A stretch of DNA of 64,000 bases from Apostichopus japonicus (lineage: Eukaryota > Echinodermata > Holothuroidea > Aspidochirotida > Stichopodidae), in assembly GCF_037975245.1 (NCBI RefSeq), contig NC_092562.1:15614021-15678020 (forward strand), read 5' to 3'. Below, in pieces: positions 1 through 11,055 of this stretch. The position numbers were made by a program, and so were the translations under genes. Numbering within the stretch: position 1 is the stretch's first letter; the number at the start of each line of letters is the position of its first letter. A model generated the notes under the pieces. It saw nothing but the letters and a program-made list of their open reading frames with translations. It was not told where the DNA came from and ran no database searches.

Positions 1-292
1 GCCCATCCACGTCGTTACTGCTTCTTGCATTCCTTCACTTTTCTTTGTGCAATATATTTTCTTTTCATAAGATCACAAGTCATTATCACCTTTATATCTT
101 CTCAGTTATTTTAAAATATTCAAAAGTGTTTTCTTCTCTTTTTTTTTTTGGGCTGTGTGTATGTTTAAACTTAGGCATTTCTATCTGATAGACTGAGATT
201 GATTGAAAGATTGATTGATTGCTATTTAATCCCAATTGGTTTAGGTGATGATATTGATCACCTTATTGCAATCAAAATAAATATATAATAAA

Positions 293-545
293 AAAGACTC
301 TTAACATTTAGAATTCACTCTTTGTGAATCTCCACGGTGACCACTCTTTTAAAGAGTGAATTCCACTGCTTTCCAAGAGTGATTTCCTATCAATTCAAAA
401 TCAGTTTTTTTTTTCGTGAACCCACTCTACGTTAAAAGTGAACTTTACTCCTCAAAAGAGTGATCATGATGGAGACTCACAAAAGAGTGATTTTTTCGCT
501 CTATGGAGTTAAGAGTGTAAATGTTTAGAGTGAATCTTAGATCTC
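293..545. mobile_element. Foldback (MITE-like) element with ACTCTTT inverted repeats
   Basis: The left half has many CACTCTTT motifs and the right half many AAAGAGTG motifs. Ends CTCTTAACATTTAGA and TGTAAATGTTTAGAG are imperfect inverses. No clear target duplication. Confidence 0.6.
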
Positions 546-1409
546 TTAAAATAAGTAGAAAATGCTTCTTTTATAGTTCTACATGTGTAGCCATGGTGTT
601 GGGATTTCGAATACAAATGTTCATGTTTCGTGTTAAAGGAAAATGCTAGTTTTTTTTTATTTTTATTTTATTTTGGTGTGTTATACATAACAATGGTGAT
701 GGGAAGGACGTACACATATTTCCATCTGTTAAATTAGTCTCCGCGTTTGAAAGGTCCCAGTTACAACTTATCTCAGTGAAAAAGTGTCCCATAAAAGTGC
801 CTAATAAGTTAACTACGGTACCGTATATCTAGTGCCTTTGTTATTTCTGATGTAAACGTCATGCGTCAGTTAAAATAGTTGCATGCCCCCCTGTCAGCCG
901 TAAAAAAAACAAATGACAATTTTTACTGTAGGTGTGTAACTAGTATTTCGTAAGTGTTAGACCGGACGTATGGCTAAGTGGGGACTGGGGGGGGGGGGTC
1001 GGGGAGGGGGAAGATGTGAGAAAAAGTAATGTTGGTAATCAGCTTCTGTTTTTCTCCACCATCTACCCTTTCCGTACACCATCCCGATACTAGGAACAAT
1101 ATGCTTACGGCAGATTTAAGCCTAGCTAAAGTGATCTTCAGGTGGCTGAAGTTTGAATTGTTTTGCAAACTTGCTGAACTTTTTCTGCATCTTCAGGTCA
1201 AAACCTAACACCATATCATATTTCATGGCGAAAATGTGATTTTGTTGTTGTTGTTGTTAATTTTGTGTTATTTTGTAACTTCATCTGTCAACAGCAGAGT
1301 GGGTGTTATCAACATGGCAATAGGGTTTTGGGGTTTCGATGACAAGCGAAAGCTATGCAGTCATGATGGTGTGTGGGTGGGCGTATGTGTGTGTGACGCC
1401 TTGCTTGTA

Positions 1410-1797
1410 AACACGATATCTCAAGAACAGTAACGTTGATGAAAGTCATACTTGGCATGTAGATGCCCAATATTGAGTAAAAGAACACCATTGAGTTTGG
1501 TGGAGGTCAAAGGTCATTTTCAGGTCACCAGAGGTCAAACTGTGAAAACCTTGTAAAAACGATATCTCAAGATGGAAACATTAACAAATCTAATACTTGG
1601 CATGTAGATGTCCTATATTGAGTAGAAGAAACATATTGCTTTTGGTGGAGGCCAAAGGTCACTGGAGGTCACCAGAGGTCAAACTGTGAAAACCATGTAA
1701 TCAGGATATCTCAAGATGGGAAACTGTAAGGAATCTCATACTTAGTTTGTGGATGCCCTATATTGAGTGCAAGAACCTTATTGTTTTTGGTAGAGGT
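1410..1797 (+). repeat. ~145-bp tandem repeat, 2.7 copies, with AGGTCA half-sites
   Basis: GATATCTCAAG recurs at 1415, 1561 and 1705. Copies 1 and 2 carry several AGGTCA motifs, including AGGTCAAAGGTCA (DR1 spacing) in copy 1. A related AGGTCA-rich stretch lies at 3620-3775. Confidence 0.88.
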
Positions 1798-2199
1798 GTG
1801 TATTGCCACATGACATGTGTTTATTATGCCATAGTGTAATACTGCATCTAAAGAGTGGTTCAGGGCATATATATTGTAAGAGCTATTTCTGGGGACGAAG
1901 CAGAAGTCTAGTGTAATGAAGTCACCGAAACCTCAATGCATTTTTGCATTCTGGTCGTTTTTCTGTTGTAAGTTTTCAATCATTTATCCAGAGAGGAAAA
2001 TCAAATTTGTACAAAAGAGTTTCATATGATGGAGGTCTACTTACAGAGAACATTGACAGCTAAGCAAACATTCCAATTGTATATCAAGATGTCAAGGGTT
2101 AATCAACAGGAAGATTATAATAGTTTAAGTAAAGCTTAAAAAAAAGTACATCTATCGTAATGACATCACAGACCACCCACTGTGTTTCACTTCCTAGAG

Positions 2200-2345
2200 A
2201 ACGGGAGGGTTTAGCCAGTCAAAGTAAAGGCGATGGCATTTGAAGCAATGAGGCTTAGCAATCGAGAGGTTCAGGGTGCGATCCCCGTCCGGGTCATAGT
2301 AAGGTGGGTTTTTCATCCAAGAGCAATCTACGGTTTTTCCCATCT
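2200..2345 (+). repeat. tRNA-derived SINE fragment
   Basis: GAGAGGTTCAGGGTGCGATCCCC resembles an RNA polymerase III B box. The section TGGCATTTGAAGCAATGAGG is shared loosely with the 45164 copy. Confidence 0.4.
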
Positions 2346-3911
2346 GAAATGACTTTTCTAAAATGAAAAGATTCCAAATTTTAGTTAAAATATTGAATTG
2401 GAAGCCACCCGACGTGAAAGTTGTAATCCAGAAGCCACATTCATGGTGGCGTTCGAAGCGTCGTAAAAATAACTGCCTCAATATTTTCCATCAACCATAT
2501 CTGCTATATAGGCAAAATGTTGCGATGGAAAGTATAAGAGTGTGGAATATTTCTTTTGCTTTTAAATATAAGTGTTACGTCAACTAGTATCAGAATTTCC
2601 CATCGATCATGAACCATTGACATACAAACTTGGGTTGATATAGCAGATAATTAAATGGTTTTTAAATTGTTCTTGTTTTCAGATCCAGAGAACCGATTCT
2701 CAGATTTACTTTTACGAGAAATTCTTCTCTACCATTGCTAATTCGTAAATAATATAAGACCCACAATGGAGGATTGGGGTGTTGGAGGGGGGTATGGTAG
2801 GAGTGATCGGGTGGGGGGGGGGGTATGGTAGGAGTGATGTTAACTACATGAATGAGGAAGGTTCGCGATAAAATACATTATATTCCGTTCCCAAAACTGG
2901 ATCTAAGTGAGAATAAAATATATTAACTAACTGTGCCTTGATTAATTAAGAGAAGACTTGTACAGTGAAATGGATATTGTACTTGCTCATGCTAATACTT
3001 ATTATTATTTCTCATTTGGATTTAATTTGAGTTACCCCGTAATTCTTTCAATCAGTTTGCGTTAATATATAGTACTATATGTAAAACATAAAAAAATGAC
3101 GTTGAAATATTAAAAAAAAAGTACTTGGATTTTAAATGATAAATGTTTTTCATTTTTTGTTTTGTTTATGGTATATTAAGTAGAAAAATGGTAAATTACA
3201 ACAACAACAAAAATATCCTTCATAGTTTTCTAACTGTCAATACCGTTAGAATAGACTTGAATGAATATTCATCACCATGTTTGATGAGAGGGGATAGGGG
3301 GTAGCCCTGGGGTCGATTAGGGCCCTGCAACGATCAGGTGGCTCGGCCGGGAAGCATGGGATAAATCATAATGTTTTAATCATTTTCATCAGATATCGAA
3401 GGGAAAATAGAATACTGAAAAAGATAATCCCGGAGACACAATTGCCCCCAGGGCCCCTAATGCCCCCCCCCCCGTGTATCACCCATCATGTTACATAATG
3501 CTGTTTCAAAGGTAATGTATTTAAGAAGGTCTATCTCTCTATTCACCTCTGCCTCCCTTTTTTTCTCTCTCTCGCTGTATGTACATCCGCCTTATAGTTC
3601 AAGAACTTATTGTTCTTTCAAAGGTCGCGTGAGGTCAATAGAGGTCCATGTTTGAAACTCCACATGTCAAAAGTGGATGAACCTCATAAAACGAATGTGG
3701 GTTCACTTTCTTAAGTGTTTGTAGAGTTAAAAGGTTAACAGAGGTCACCATGCAGAAGTCAAAGATTGACAACTTTGTAAACATGGTAACTAAAAAAAAG
3801 GGACACTTTGATTAACTTTATAATTGGTATATGAATTCAACTAAGGGAGTAGGAAAATATTTTTGAGTCAAAATTGGTTTAAGTTTTAAACACATACAAC
3901 AAAACCGGTTT

Positions 3912-3995
3912 TCAATTTCTGAAGTTTAAAGTGAAAACATGTTTTTTGCCGACACAATCCTCCTCTTCTGGTGGATAGTCTTCCGGGTCGTTTTC
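3912..3995 (-). CDS. Membrane protein exon: acidic cytoplasmic tail and stop
   Basis: 84 nt on the minus strand, phase 0 in. 27 residues, nearly half of the first 13 acidic, with a Tyr-Pro-Pro, then a basic end and TGA. Confidence 0.5.
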   Translation of the reverse strand, partial: ENDPEDYPPEEEDCVGKKHVFTLNFRN

Positions 3996-6900
3996 CTGCA
4001 AAGAAAGAGAAAAATTTATATTATTATTGAGCAACGTATAAAGATAGCATGTATAGGGTAACTAATAGTCATAACGTTTATGGCAAGCCATATGGGACAA
4101 AAACCGCATAATATCGTATTAATACGAATCTATATGCGCGTATTAATTCGAACATATACGCGTATATTAAATCAGACCCTTAAGGGAGACTGAAAGACAG
4201 AGTGGGCCGGGTGGATGATCAAGCCCACCTACCGATAGGCTTAGCAACGGGTGGGGCTCGGTGGGGTGCGGGCGTGGGTCTTGCCTCTGTCAAAAATATT
4301 TTCCCACCCCTATAAACAAAATTGTCATGCAAAAACATGATTTTTTTAAAATAAGTTTCTGCCTGCCCGCCCCCCCCCCTCCACCTAGAATAGCATTGCT
4401 GTCCTTCTAATAACAAATGAAGTCTAGCTACGCCATGAGACTTAGATATTGAGGCCCGGGCACCCAATAAGTGCAAGAATTTAGGTCCATTTTCTTCTCG
4501 CGGGCCTGATTGAAATCTTTCGCCGCATTGGGCAGGAACGAGGTTGTTGTGTTCATTTTCTTGGTTGTAATAGTTACAGCGGTATTCTAACAGTGAGTTG
4601 CAACTTACAAACGATACACACAACTCACTGTAAATATCTATAACATCACGAAGGTAACCTCGGCAAGTCGGAGTATCGAACTCTCGTTCATCGGACGAGA
4701 TATTGACGCGGTTAAACGCGAATGTTCTTTAATTGGAAGATTTTTGTACGTGCAGGTTTGAATAGTTCCAATTCGTTTTGTCGTAATTGAATGAGAGCAT
4801 TCCGTGGTTACATACCTGTTGCTCTTGATCATACGTGATACTAAAAACCCAAAATCGCATCCACAATATGTAAGTAATGGTAACCAATAATTTTCGGACG
4901 TGTACATGATTAATGCCTGCAAACAGTATGGCATGTTACAAACTACTTCTTCCTTTTATTGCAATTTTAATTTTCGAGAGCGAATGTATTATTATTAGGG
5001 CTCGAGCGCCGGTTATATTCACCAAGCTGTTGGTCGTGCTTTCCATAAAATCTTTATCAGTGAAATCCAGCTATACGTTTTGCAATGTTTTTGGAGGGTG
5101 GGGAAGGGTTGAGGGTGGGGCAGGGGATTTCAGTTAGAATACCTTCGACCCCATACTCGTCTTACCTCATCTTCAGTATCATAAACTCTTCCGTAGCTGA
5201 TGTAAAGAGCTATTGCAAGGATAAGCAGCAGTACTGACGTCACAAATAAAAGTATGACTATCCATGTAAACCATATGTGATAGTTGTTACCTGGAAGACA
5301 ATATTGAAATGAAAAGAACAATGGTGTCAGAGGTGGGAAATGACATCTATGATGTGTTTCATTGTCTCGTGATTAGGAAACAACACTGGCGATACAAACA
5401 GAAGTGCAACTATACACATGGTCCACCGCATGGCCTGGTTCCTGTTTGGAAGAACTACTGAAGTGATGGTGTCAGAGGTGGGACGATAAACTTAATAAAC
5501 ACCTCTAGACCAAAACTCGAAGAACGAGTGTTGCTTGCGTGGGGGAATATGTTTCCCTTTTCAATATCTGACTGTCTCCTTTCCCCCTTCTATTCCCCCT
5601 CACCCTCCCTCCTTTGTTTTTTTTATAGAATTATGCTTATTATAATACATTTTAATGATATTACTGCACATAAGAAAATATTCATATTTAACACAAATTA
5701 TTGATTTTGAATTGTTAAAATTCTACTTGCTAAAAAATGTTAAACCATGCATTCTCATGATATAATCAAATGAGAGATATTGAAAATATTTAGAAACAAT
5801 ATTAATGACATGTTACCACTTTTTCCGGCCAATTTTGTCGGTTCAGTTGGACTTTCTTTTGTAATTATCAATGACAACATCTTTGTGAACTTCTCTATGA
5901 TCAATGGACTCGTGAATTCATCTCGCAGTTTCGTCGTAGAGGGGCGATGCCGTTCAGGAGTGGCGGAATCTATAAAGACAGAACGAACTGACTTAAAGGA
6001 GTGTTCACTGCTAAAAAAACAAGGGGATATCGGATTGATTGGATATTACCTAAGACATGCTATATATAAAGTTTTCTTAAAATTTTCAAAACTATATATT
6101 GTAGCTGGTGGTTGTCATTCTCAAATAGTATTTTCCGGATTTGGTGATAGTAAATATCGAACAATTAAATGTATCATTGATATAAAAAGCTTTAAAGAGG
6201 TCTTCCCGTTGTTTAAACCCGTCGTAGCATTTTAGTACCGCGATATATTTGGGTTTCGAAATTTGGTAAATATGTTTGTGAATCCATCTGGCCACAGCAG
6301 CGTGCATGCAATGGTCTTCGTGGAGGTTGAGTAGCGTGGCCATATATAGCAGTGTTACATCAATTGAGGTACCGCTTTGATGATAAGGCACTCAGGCGCG
6401 TAGCCAAGGGGGGGGGTGAAGGGGGCGACCGCCAACCCCTCCCCCTTGAGCATATATTTGTTTGTATGTTTTTATGATATCGCTAGTAATTTCAAACTAG
6501 AAAATGCTAAGATGCAACTTACAAGGCCTGGGAAGTGCCATTTCCAGCGATCTGGGAGGCATTTTCGGCCACGCTTCGCGCCAACCTATGGTGGCGCTAC
6601 GCTTAGATAGTTTGCTGAGCCATATATACGGCTCTGATTGTTTGCCTACAGGTCCGCCCCTCCCTTGGCAAAATCCTGCCTACGCGCCTGAAGACACTTT
6701 AAGAAAAGACCACAAAATCATACCAGATAAAAAGCCTAGTCAAAAAACTAAACAACTGAAATTACCCTCAAGCCCTGTTCCCTTACATTGAGACGGTGTG
6801 CCCAATCATGACGGTGTTATGTAATGATAACTAGGTCACTCAGGGCAGGGCATGGGCACGGAAACTAAACAACTTGATATGCTCTCGACCCTGAGATGCT

Positions 6901-7266
6901 AAGGGTATCGACTATCGACTAAATCGACACACGAAGCATAACGTTAGTTATATATAACGAGCAATTGATCGAACGAACGAACGAACGATCACTAAATCCC
7001 GAAGTTGATCTGACAGTGAATTTATCGTTTCTCACCAGATTGACCATTATTTGACTCGGGTTGTTCGGTCATCATTTCAGGAGGAGTTTTCCTCGAAGTT
7101 GTGCTATCCGTGCTTTGCATTTCATGAGACATACGTCTGGTAGCAGTAGTACGATGAAAACTTGCACTTGTTAAAACACTGTCAGTTTCTTCCGTTGATT
7201 TGATTGATTGACTCATGGTAACTAATCTTGACGTCACAACAGTTGTCGCTGGTCTGGTAGATGTCA
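3912..7266 (-). CDS. Unidentified single-pass membrane protein, 3' part (three exons, 5' end not found)
   Basis: Three minus-strand exons join in frame: 7036-7266, 5166-5290 and 3912-3995. The first gives about 77 residues very rich in Ser and Thr (TSTRPATTVVTSR and similar), as in an O-glycosylated extracellular stalk. The second gives QSGNNYHIWFTW, a hydrophobic helix of about 23 residues (IVILLFVTSVLLLILAIALY) and SYGRVYDTEDE. The third gives an acidic tail with ENDPEDYPPEEED, ending FTLNFRN and TGA. Acceptors (TTTCTTTGCAG, TTGTCTTCCAG, GTGTTCTCAG) and donors (GTAAGA, GTGAGA) are good. The arrangement suggests a type I receptor or mucin-like protein with a cytoplasmic tail. The 7036-7266 exon is entered in phase 1, so at least one more exon lies upstream. 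The family is not recognised. Confidence 0.5.
5166..5290 (-). CDS. Membrane protein exon: transmembrane helix
   Basis: 125 nt on the minus strand. Aromatic HIWFTW precedes a ~23-residue hydrophobic helix, then Arg-containing juxtamembrane SYGRVYD. Out in phase 0 at GAGGTAAGA. Confidence 0.6.
6393..6690. mobile_element. 298-bp non-autonomous DNA element (hAT-like)
   Basis: Ends are CAGGCGCGTAG and CTACGCGCCTG (11-bp perfect inverted repeat). Flanks AAGGCACT (6385-6392) and AAGACACT (6691-6698) fit an 8-bp target duplication with one mismatch. No transposase. Confidence 0.7.
7036..7266 (-). CDS. Membrane protein exon: Ser/Thr-rich stalk
   Basis: 231 nt on the minus strand, phase 1 in and phase 1 out. 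Roughly a third of the residues are Ser or Thr and none is Cys, which fits a glycosylated stalk rather than a folded domain. Confidence 0.5.
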
Positions 7267-10200
7267 CTGAGAACACAAGTTAAAACAAATTAAAGGACAT
7301 GTGATGGGGTGCTGCTTGTTCCAATTTCCTACATTGTGCACCCCCTCACTTTCCCCATATGCAAATGTTATACCACAGTTGCTTATACGTTACGCTAGAC
7401 ACAAAATTATAGTGATGGCCCCCTTCATGTATAGTAACTTGCATGGTACTTTGAGGTATGTGTCACATGCACTAAGTTACGTCTCCTGCTTAAAACGTTT
7501 GTGAATTCGAAACATGGTGTCATAGTTACACATGGATGTGAATAAGTATACCTGTGCAGTCGCGATTTCAAAGGAGTTTTGGGTGTGAACCCTTGCCCCC
7601 CCCCCCCCCCATCTCCAACACCCACCCTCCCTTTCAACCTCACGCAAAACACTTAAATGTAGTTATTTAGTGCAATATTGTGATTAGACCTGTGATTGTC
7701 TAAATATACATCAGAATAAACCCTTTGACGTCAATATTTGCATTTATATTTATGGGAGAGGACCCAATACCCCCTACATGGGAGGAATCAGTTTCAACTA
7801 CCCTAGGGACAACCCTATCCGTTATAAAATAATAATAATAATAATATAATAAAAACAATAACAATAATAATAATAACAATAATAATAATAATAATTAAAA
7901 ATAATAATAATAATAATTTGAAAAAAATGACGACGATGACGACGATGATGATGATAAATGATGATGATAATAATCATGATGATGATAACCCCTCTGTTAT
8001 ACCTGATGGATCGCAGGTTGAACTTCCCGTGAAATTTTTGGGACACAAACAGAAGACAATTACACCGTCTGGCATGAAAGTACAAATTCCACCATTCTTA
8101 CATGGGTTTGGCTGACATGATGCTATCAGTGAAGACAAGAAAAAAAAAAGCAAATATAGAATGTAAATCTAGAATTGCCATCAAAGTGTTCTAAAATGTT
8201 TTTTTTTTATTTAACATTGTTAATGGCCAAAAAAGAAAAACAGTTTCAAATCACACACAAAAATATGGGCCTATATTAAATTAATTTCGTTTTGAGATCG
8301 AAGCATTTTAAATTTAGTAAACGACATGCATGGAGAATGGGGGGGGGGTGTTTTCTTTCTTATTTACGACTTAATTTTACAGCAACAGCTTGAAATGACT
8401 GAATGAAATGTTGCCAATTTAAAAAAAACAATATCATCAGCAAAATGAATTATTGTATGTTGAAATTAAAAAATGCAAACCGAAGGTCCCGTGAGCCCCC
8501 CCCCCCCCACCTTTATTGCACTTTTCATATTTCCTCAAGTATATTATGAAAATTAGAACACAGCATTATTTACCCTACCTCTCGCCCACTTCCCCCCCCC
8601 CTCACCCCACTTCCATGTGCACCATTCCTCATCAGGGCTTCAGGATACACTTGAAACTGTAATAGATGCCCCGTGAATTGGACAATAATTGAACGCCCAA
8701 AGCTGTTCCTTTTTCTAGCAGGAGTTTTTTCCTTCGAGAATTGTTCCTTTCAGTCTCATAACGCCATTCCCTCTAATCTGTATAACCTATATAGATCGGT
8801 GACAATCACTCTTAGGGTTTTTCTTAACATTTATATGCATATGAGATAAGGCACCTTATAGATGATGAGTCATGTGTTTTCATATATAAAACAGTGGTCC
8901 AACTTACCCTGAATATTTCCAATTTGGCTGCAACAAATCCAAAGAAAGCTCAGATTATATACGGAAAGAAAAATTATTTTGGTCATAATGAGTATAAATT
9001 CAGCAAACGTGTATCACTGCGGATTCAAATATCCAATTCCAAACGGAGCAATAATGATATGCTACTAACTATACTACTACACACAAAAGTAAAGATAATA
9101 AGCCTATACCCCGCAAAAATACCACCTTCTTTCACTTCAGTACAAGTATGACATACTACGTATATAGATGCCAAAATTATAACGTTTTCGGAGAATAAAG
9201 TCTAGTTTGACCCACTGTGACATATACGGTACCATTCACCATTCTTAGGACGAGTGCGCCATATATTCTTGTTTATCATTCTTTGACACGTCTTTCTTTT
9301 CAATGGAACTGAAAAATTAAATCCATTTATATTTCCCTGAATATAAGCTGCGCTTCGGGGTATATAATATAACAATGCAAGTAGCATACCTTACCCGTTT
9401 GCTAAGCTATTGTGCGTCAAGCTAACATGTAGATAAATTTACTACTATTTGAAATCAGAAGTTCAGATGTCACCACCTTGTATTACAACGTTTCATTGCA
9501 GATCTTCGAATCAAAATATCATTTTGAAAGAAAACAACTTTGCAAAATGAAATAGTAGAGAAATTGTATATCTCAAATCTGAGTTGAAATTTAGTGGTGG
9601 GCAAGAGGGCCCGAAGCCCCGGCCGCCTGTTTTTCAAGGAACATTGCCCCCACCCCCTCCAAAGTTAGAAGGGCCAATTTTCCTACTAAAAATAACACTT
9701 ATTCTATATTCGTACTTAAAATATGCAAGGGGGGTTACTGAAATATTTGTGGAACGGAAAATGCACCGAAATTTCAGTCAGTTTGTCGGAAAGCTTCTAG
9801 TTAAGTAGTTTTGAGATTACTGCCCCCTCTATTACTGGCGCAAGTATACCACTACCCTTGAAAGTTTGTGTTCAGGTTCAATCCACGGTCTCCCCTGCGA
9901 CTAAAATGGGACAGGTCAGCTAAACATGATTGATCATTTATGGAATAAATGCGAAAAGTAATAACAATTAAAACGGCTGTCAAAAGAGAGAGAGAAAAGA
10001 GGGTTCGCGAGGTGGAGAGAGAGCCAGACAGAGGGAATACCGGTAGCACTCCTAACTTCAATTTCTTTTTCGTTGTTGGTATATATAGCCTAGCTAATAG
10101 CAGAACACATTATGATGTTATTACGGTGTTATTTGACTAATAAACTGAAACTGAAACTCGGACAGGCAATCCATTGATCTGCATAAAGATTAGTCAATGA

Positions 10201-11031
10201 TGTCACTGCACTCGACTCGTCAAATGATCTCACACCAGCGGTACAAGTTAAGAAAAATCACATAAAAAAGAGGTTGTGCACGAAAGCCAAAACTCTCAAT
10301 CCCACTCCGACCTAAGCCTTAATTGAAACTGTGTGATAATGACGAATTACGTCAAGTGAAAAGCCTATCACGAGTCGCATCCGGGAAAGGGAATACATAT
10401 TACAAAATAGTACTGCATATTTGCCTGCAAATACGCAGTATTGTAGTGCACGTGGAGTGCTTGCAGTATAGTAAGAACTTTTCGGTTCTTCATGGTGTTA
10501 TGTTTTGATCGGACAACACACCAGGGAGTATAGTCGTGTAGGTTCCTACAAAGAGAGGGTCTTTGTGAGCGCCGTGACAGGCTCAGAATAAGTTGGCTAC
10601 GCAGCTAGCCTCTGAAACTGCTCATGTAGTACAGAGACTGTATGAAACTATTTATCAATTTAAATAAAATTAAAAAAATAATCATTTTTCAACGTCCAGT
10701 CATATAGGTATCGTTCACTTGGCCAGAAATGCCAATATTGTAGAGCCTACACTACGATGATGATCAATGCTGTTGCTAGAAATAACTCCCTTTTCGGGAG
10801 GCGTCTTTAGCTTTCAAGAAACTAACATGGAGCTACATTACGTTTAAATGTAAATAAATAAACTTGTAAAACTATAGAATATCACAAGACATCTTGACGT
10901 GTTATTCAAAGCAATTATTTCCAAAACGATTTAAAGTGATATGATCTGATCTTCTCGCTTTCTAACAAAAACGATCGGATTTGTCTCGATCTTATAGAAT
11001 GACTTGAGGACGAGCCTATCGAAGCTTCAAA
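7267..11031. other. Region between membrane-protein exons and UROD
   Basis: Should contain the missing 5' exons of the minus-strand gene and the UROD promoter. I could not assign either. A minus-strand stretch at 9202-9387 has a TTTTTCAG acceptor and Cys/Trp-containing translation (EWYRICHSG) but only a weak donor. Confidence 0.4.
7828..7989 (+). repeat. Compound microsatellite (AAT/AAC then GAT)
   Basis: An (AAT)n/(AAC) block passes into a GACGAT/GATGAT block. Translations of it are low complexity. Confidence 0.95.
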
Positions 11032-11055
11032 ATGGCTGCGCCCTTTGTACCAAAA
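11032..11055 (+). CDS. UROD: UROD exon 1 (start codon, 24 nt)
   Basis: Encodes residues 1-8, MAAPFVPK, and ends in phase 0 at a GTGAGA donor. It is too short for ORF finding and was recognised because the reading joins exon 2 to give [10 protein letters not shown], which parallels the human GFPELKND. The start context CAAAATGG is favourable. Confidence 0.85.

Larger units (their letters stand above)
546..3911. other. Intergenic region without recognised gene
   Basis: Apart from the 145-bp repeat and the SINE fragment it holds AT-rich DNA and G/C homopolymer runs (near 988, 2812, 3467). The short ORFs have no recognisable domain or splice context. Confidence 0.6.

Noticed and set aside
5780-6235. 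151-codon plus-strand ORF
   Set aside because: No recognisable domain and no splice or start context. One ORF of this length is compatible with chance in 64 kb.
6092-6391. 99-codon minus-strand ORF
   Set aside because: Lies in the intron between the membrane-protein exons, matches no domain I know, and abuts the 298-bp DNA element.
9852-10061. Minus-strand ORF with a signal-peptide-like start
   Set aside because: Hydrophobic stretch is read antisense to a purine-rich GAGAGA tract; no donor joins it to the membrane-protein exons in phase 1.
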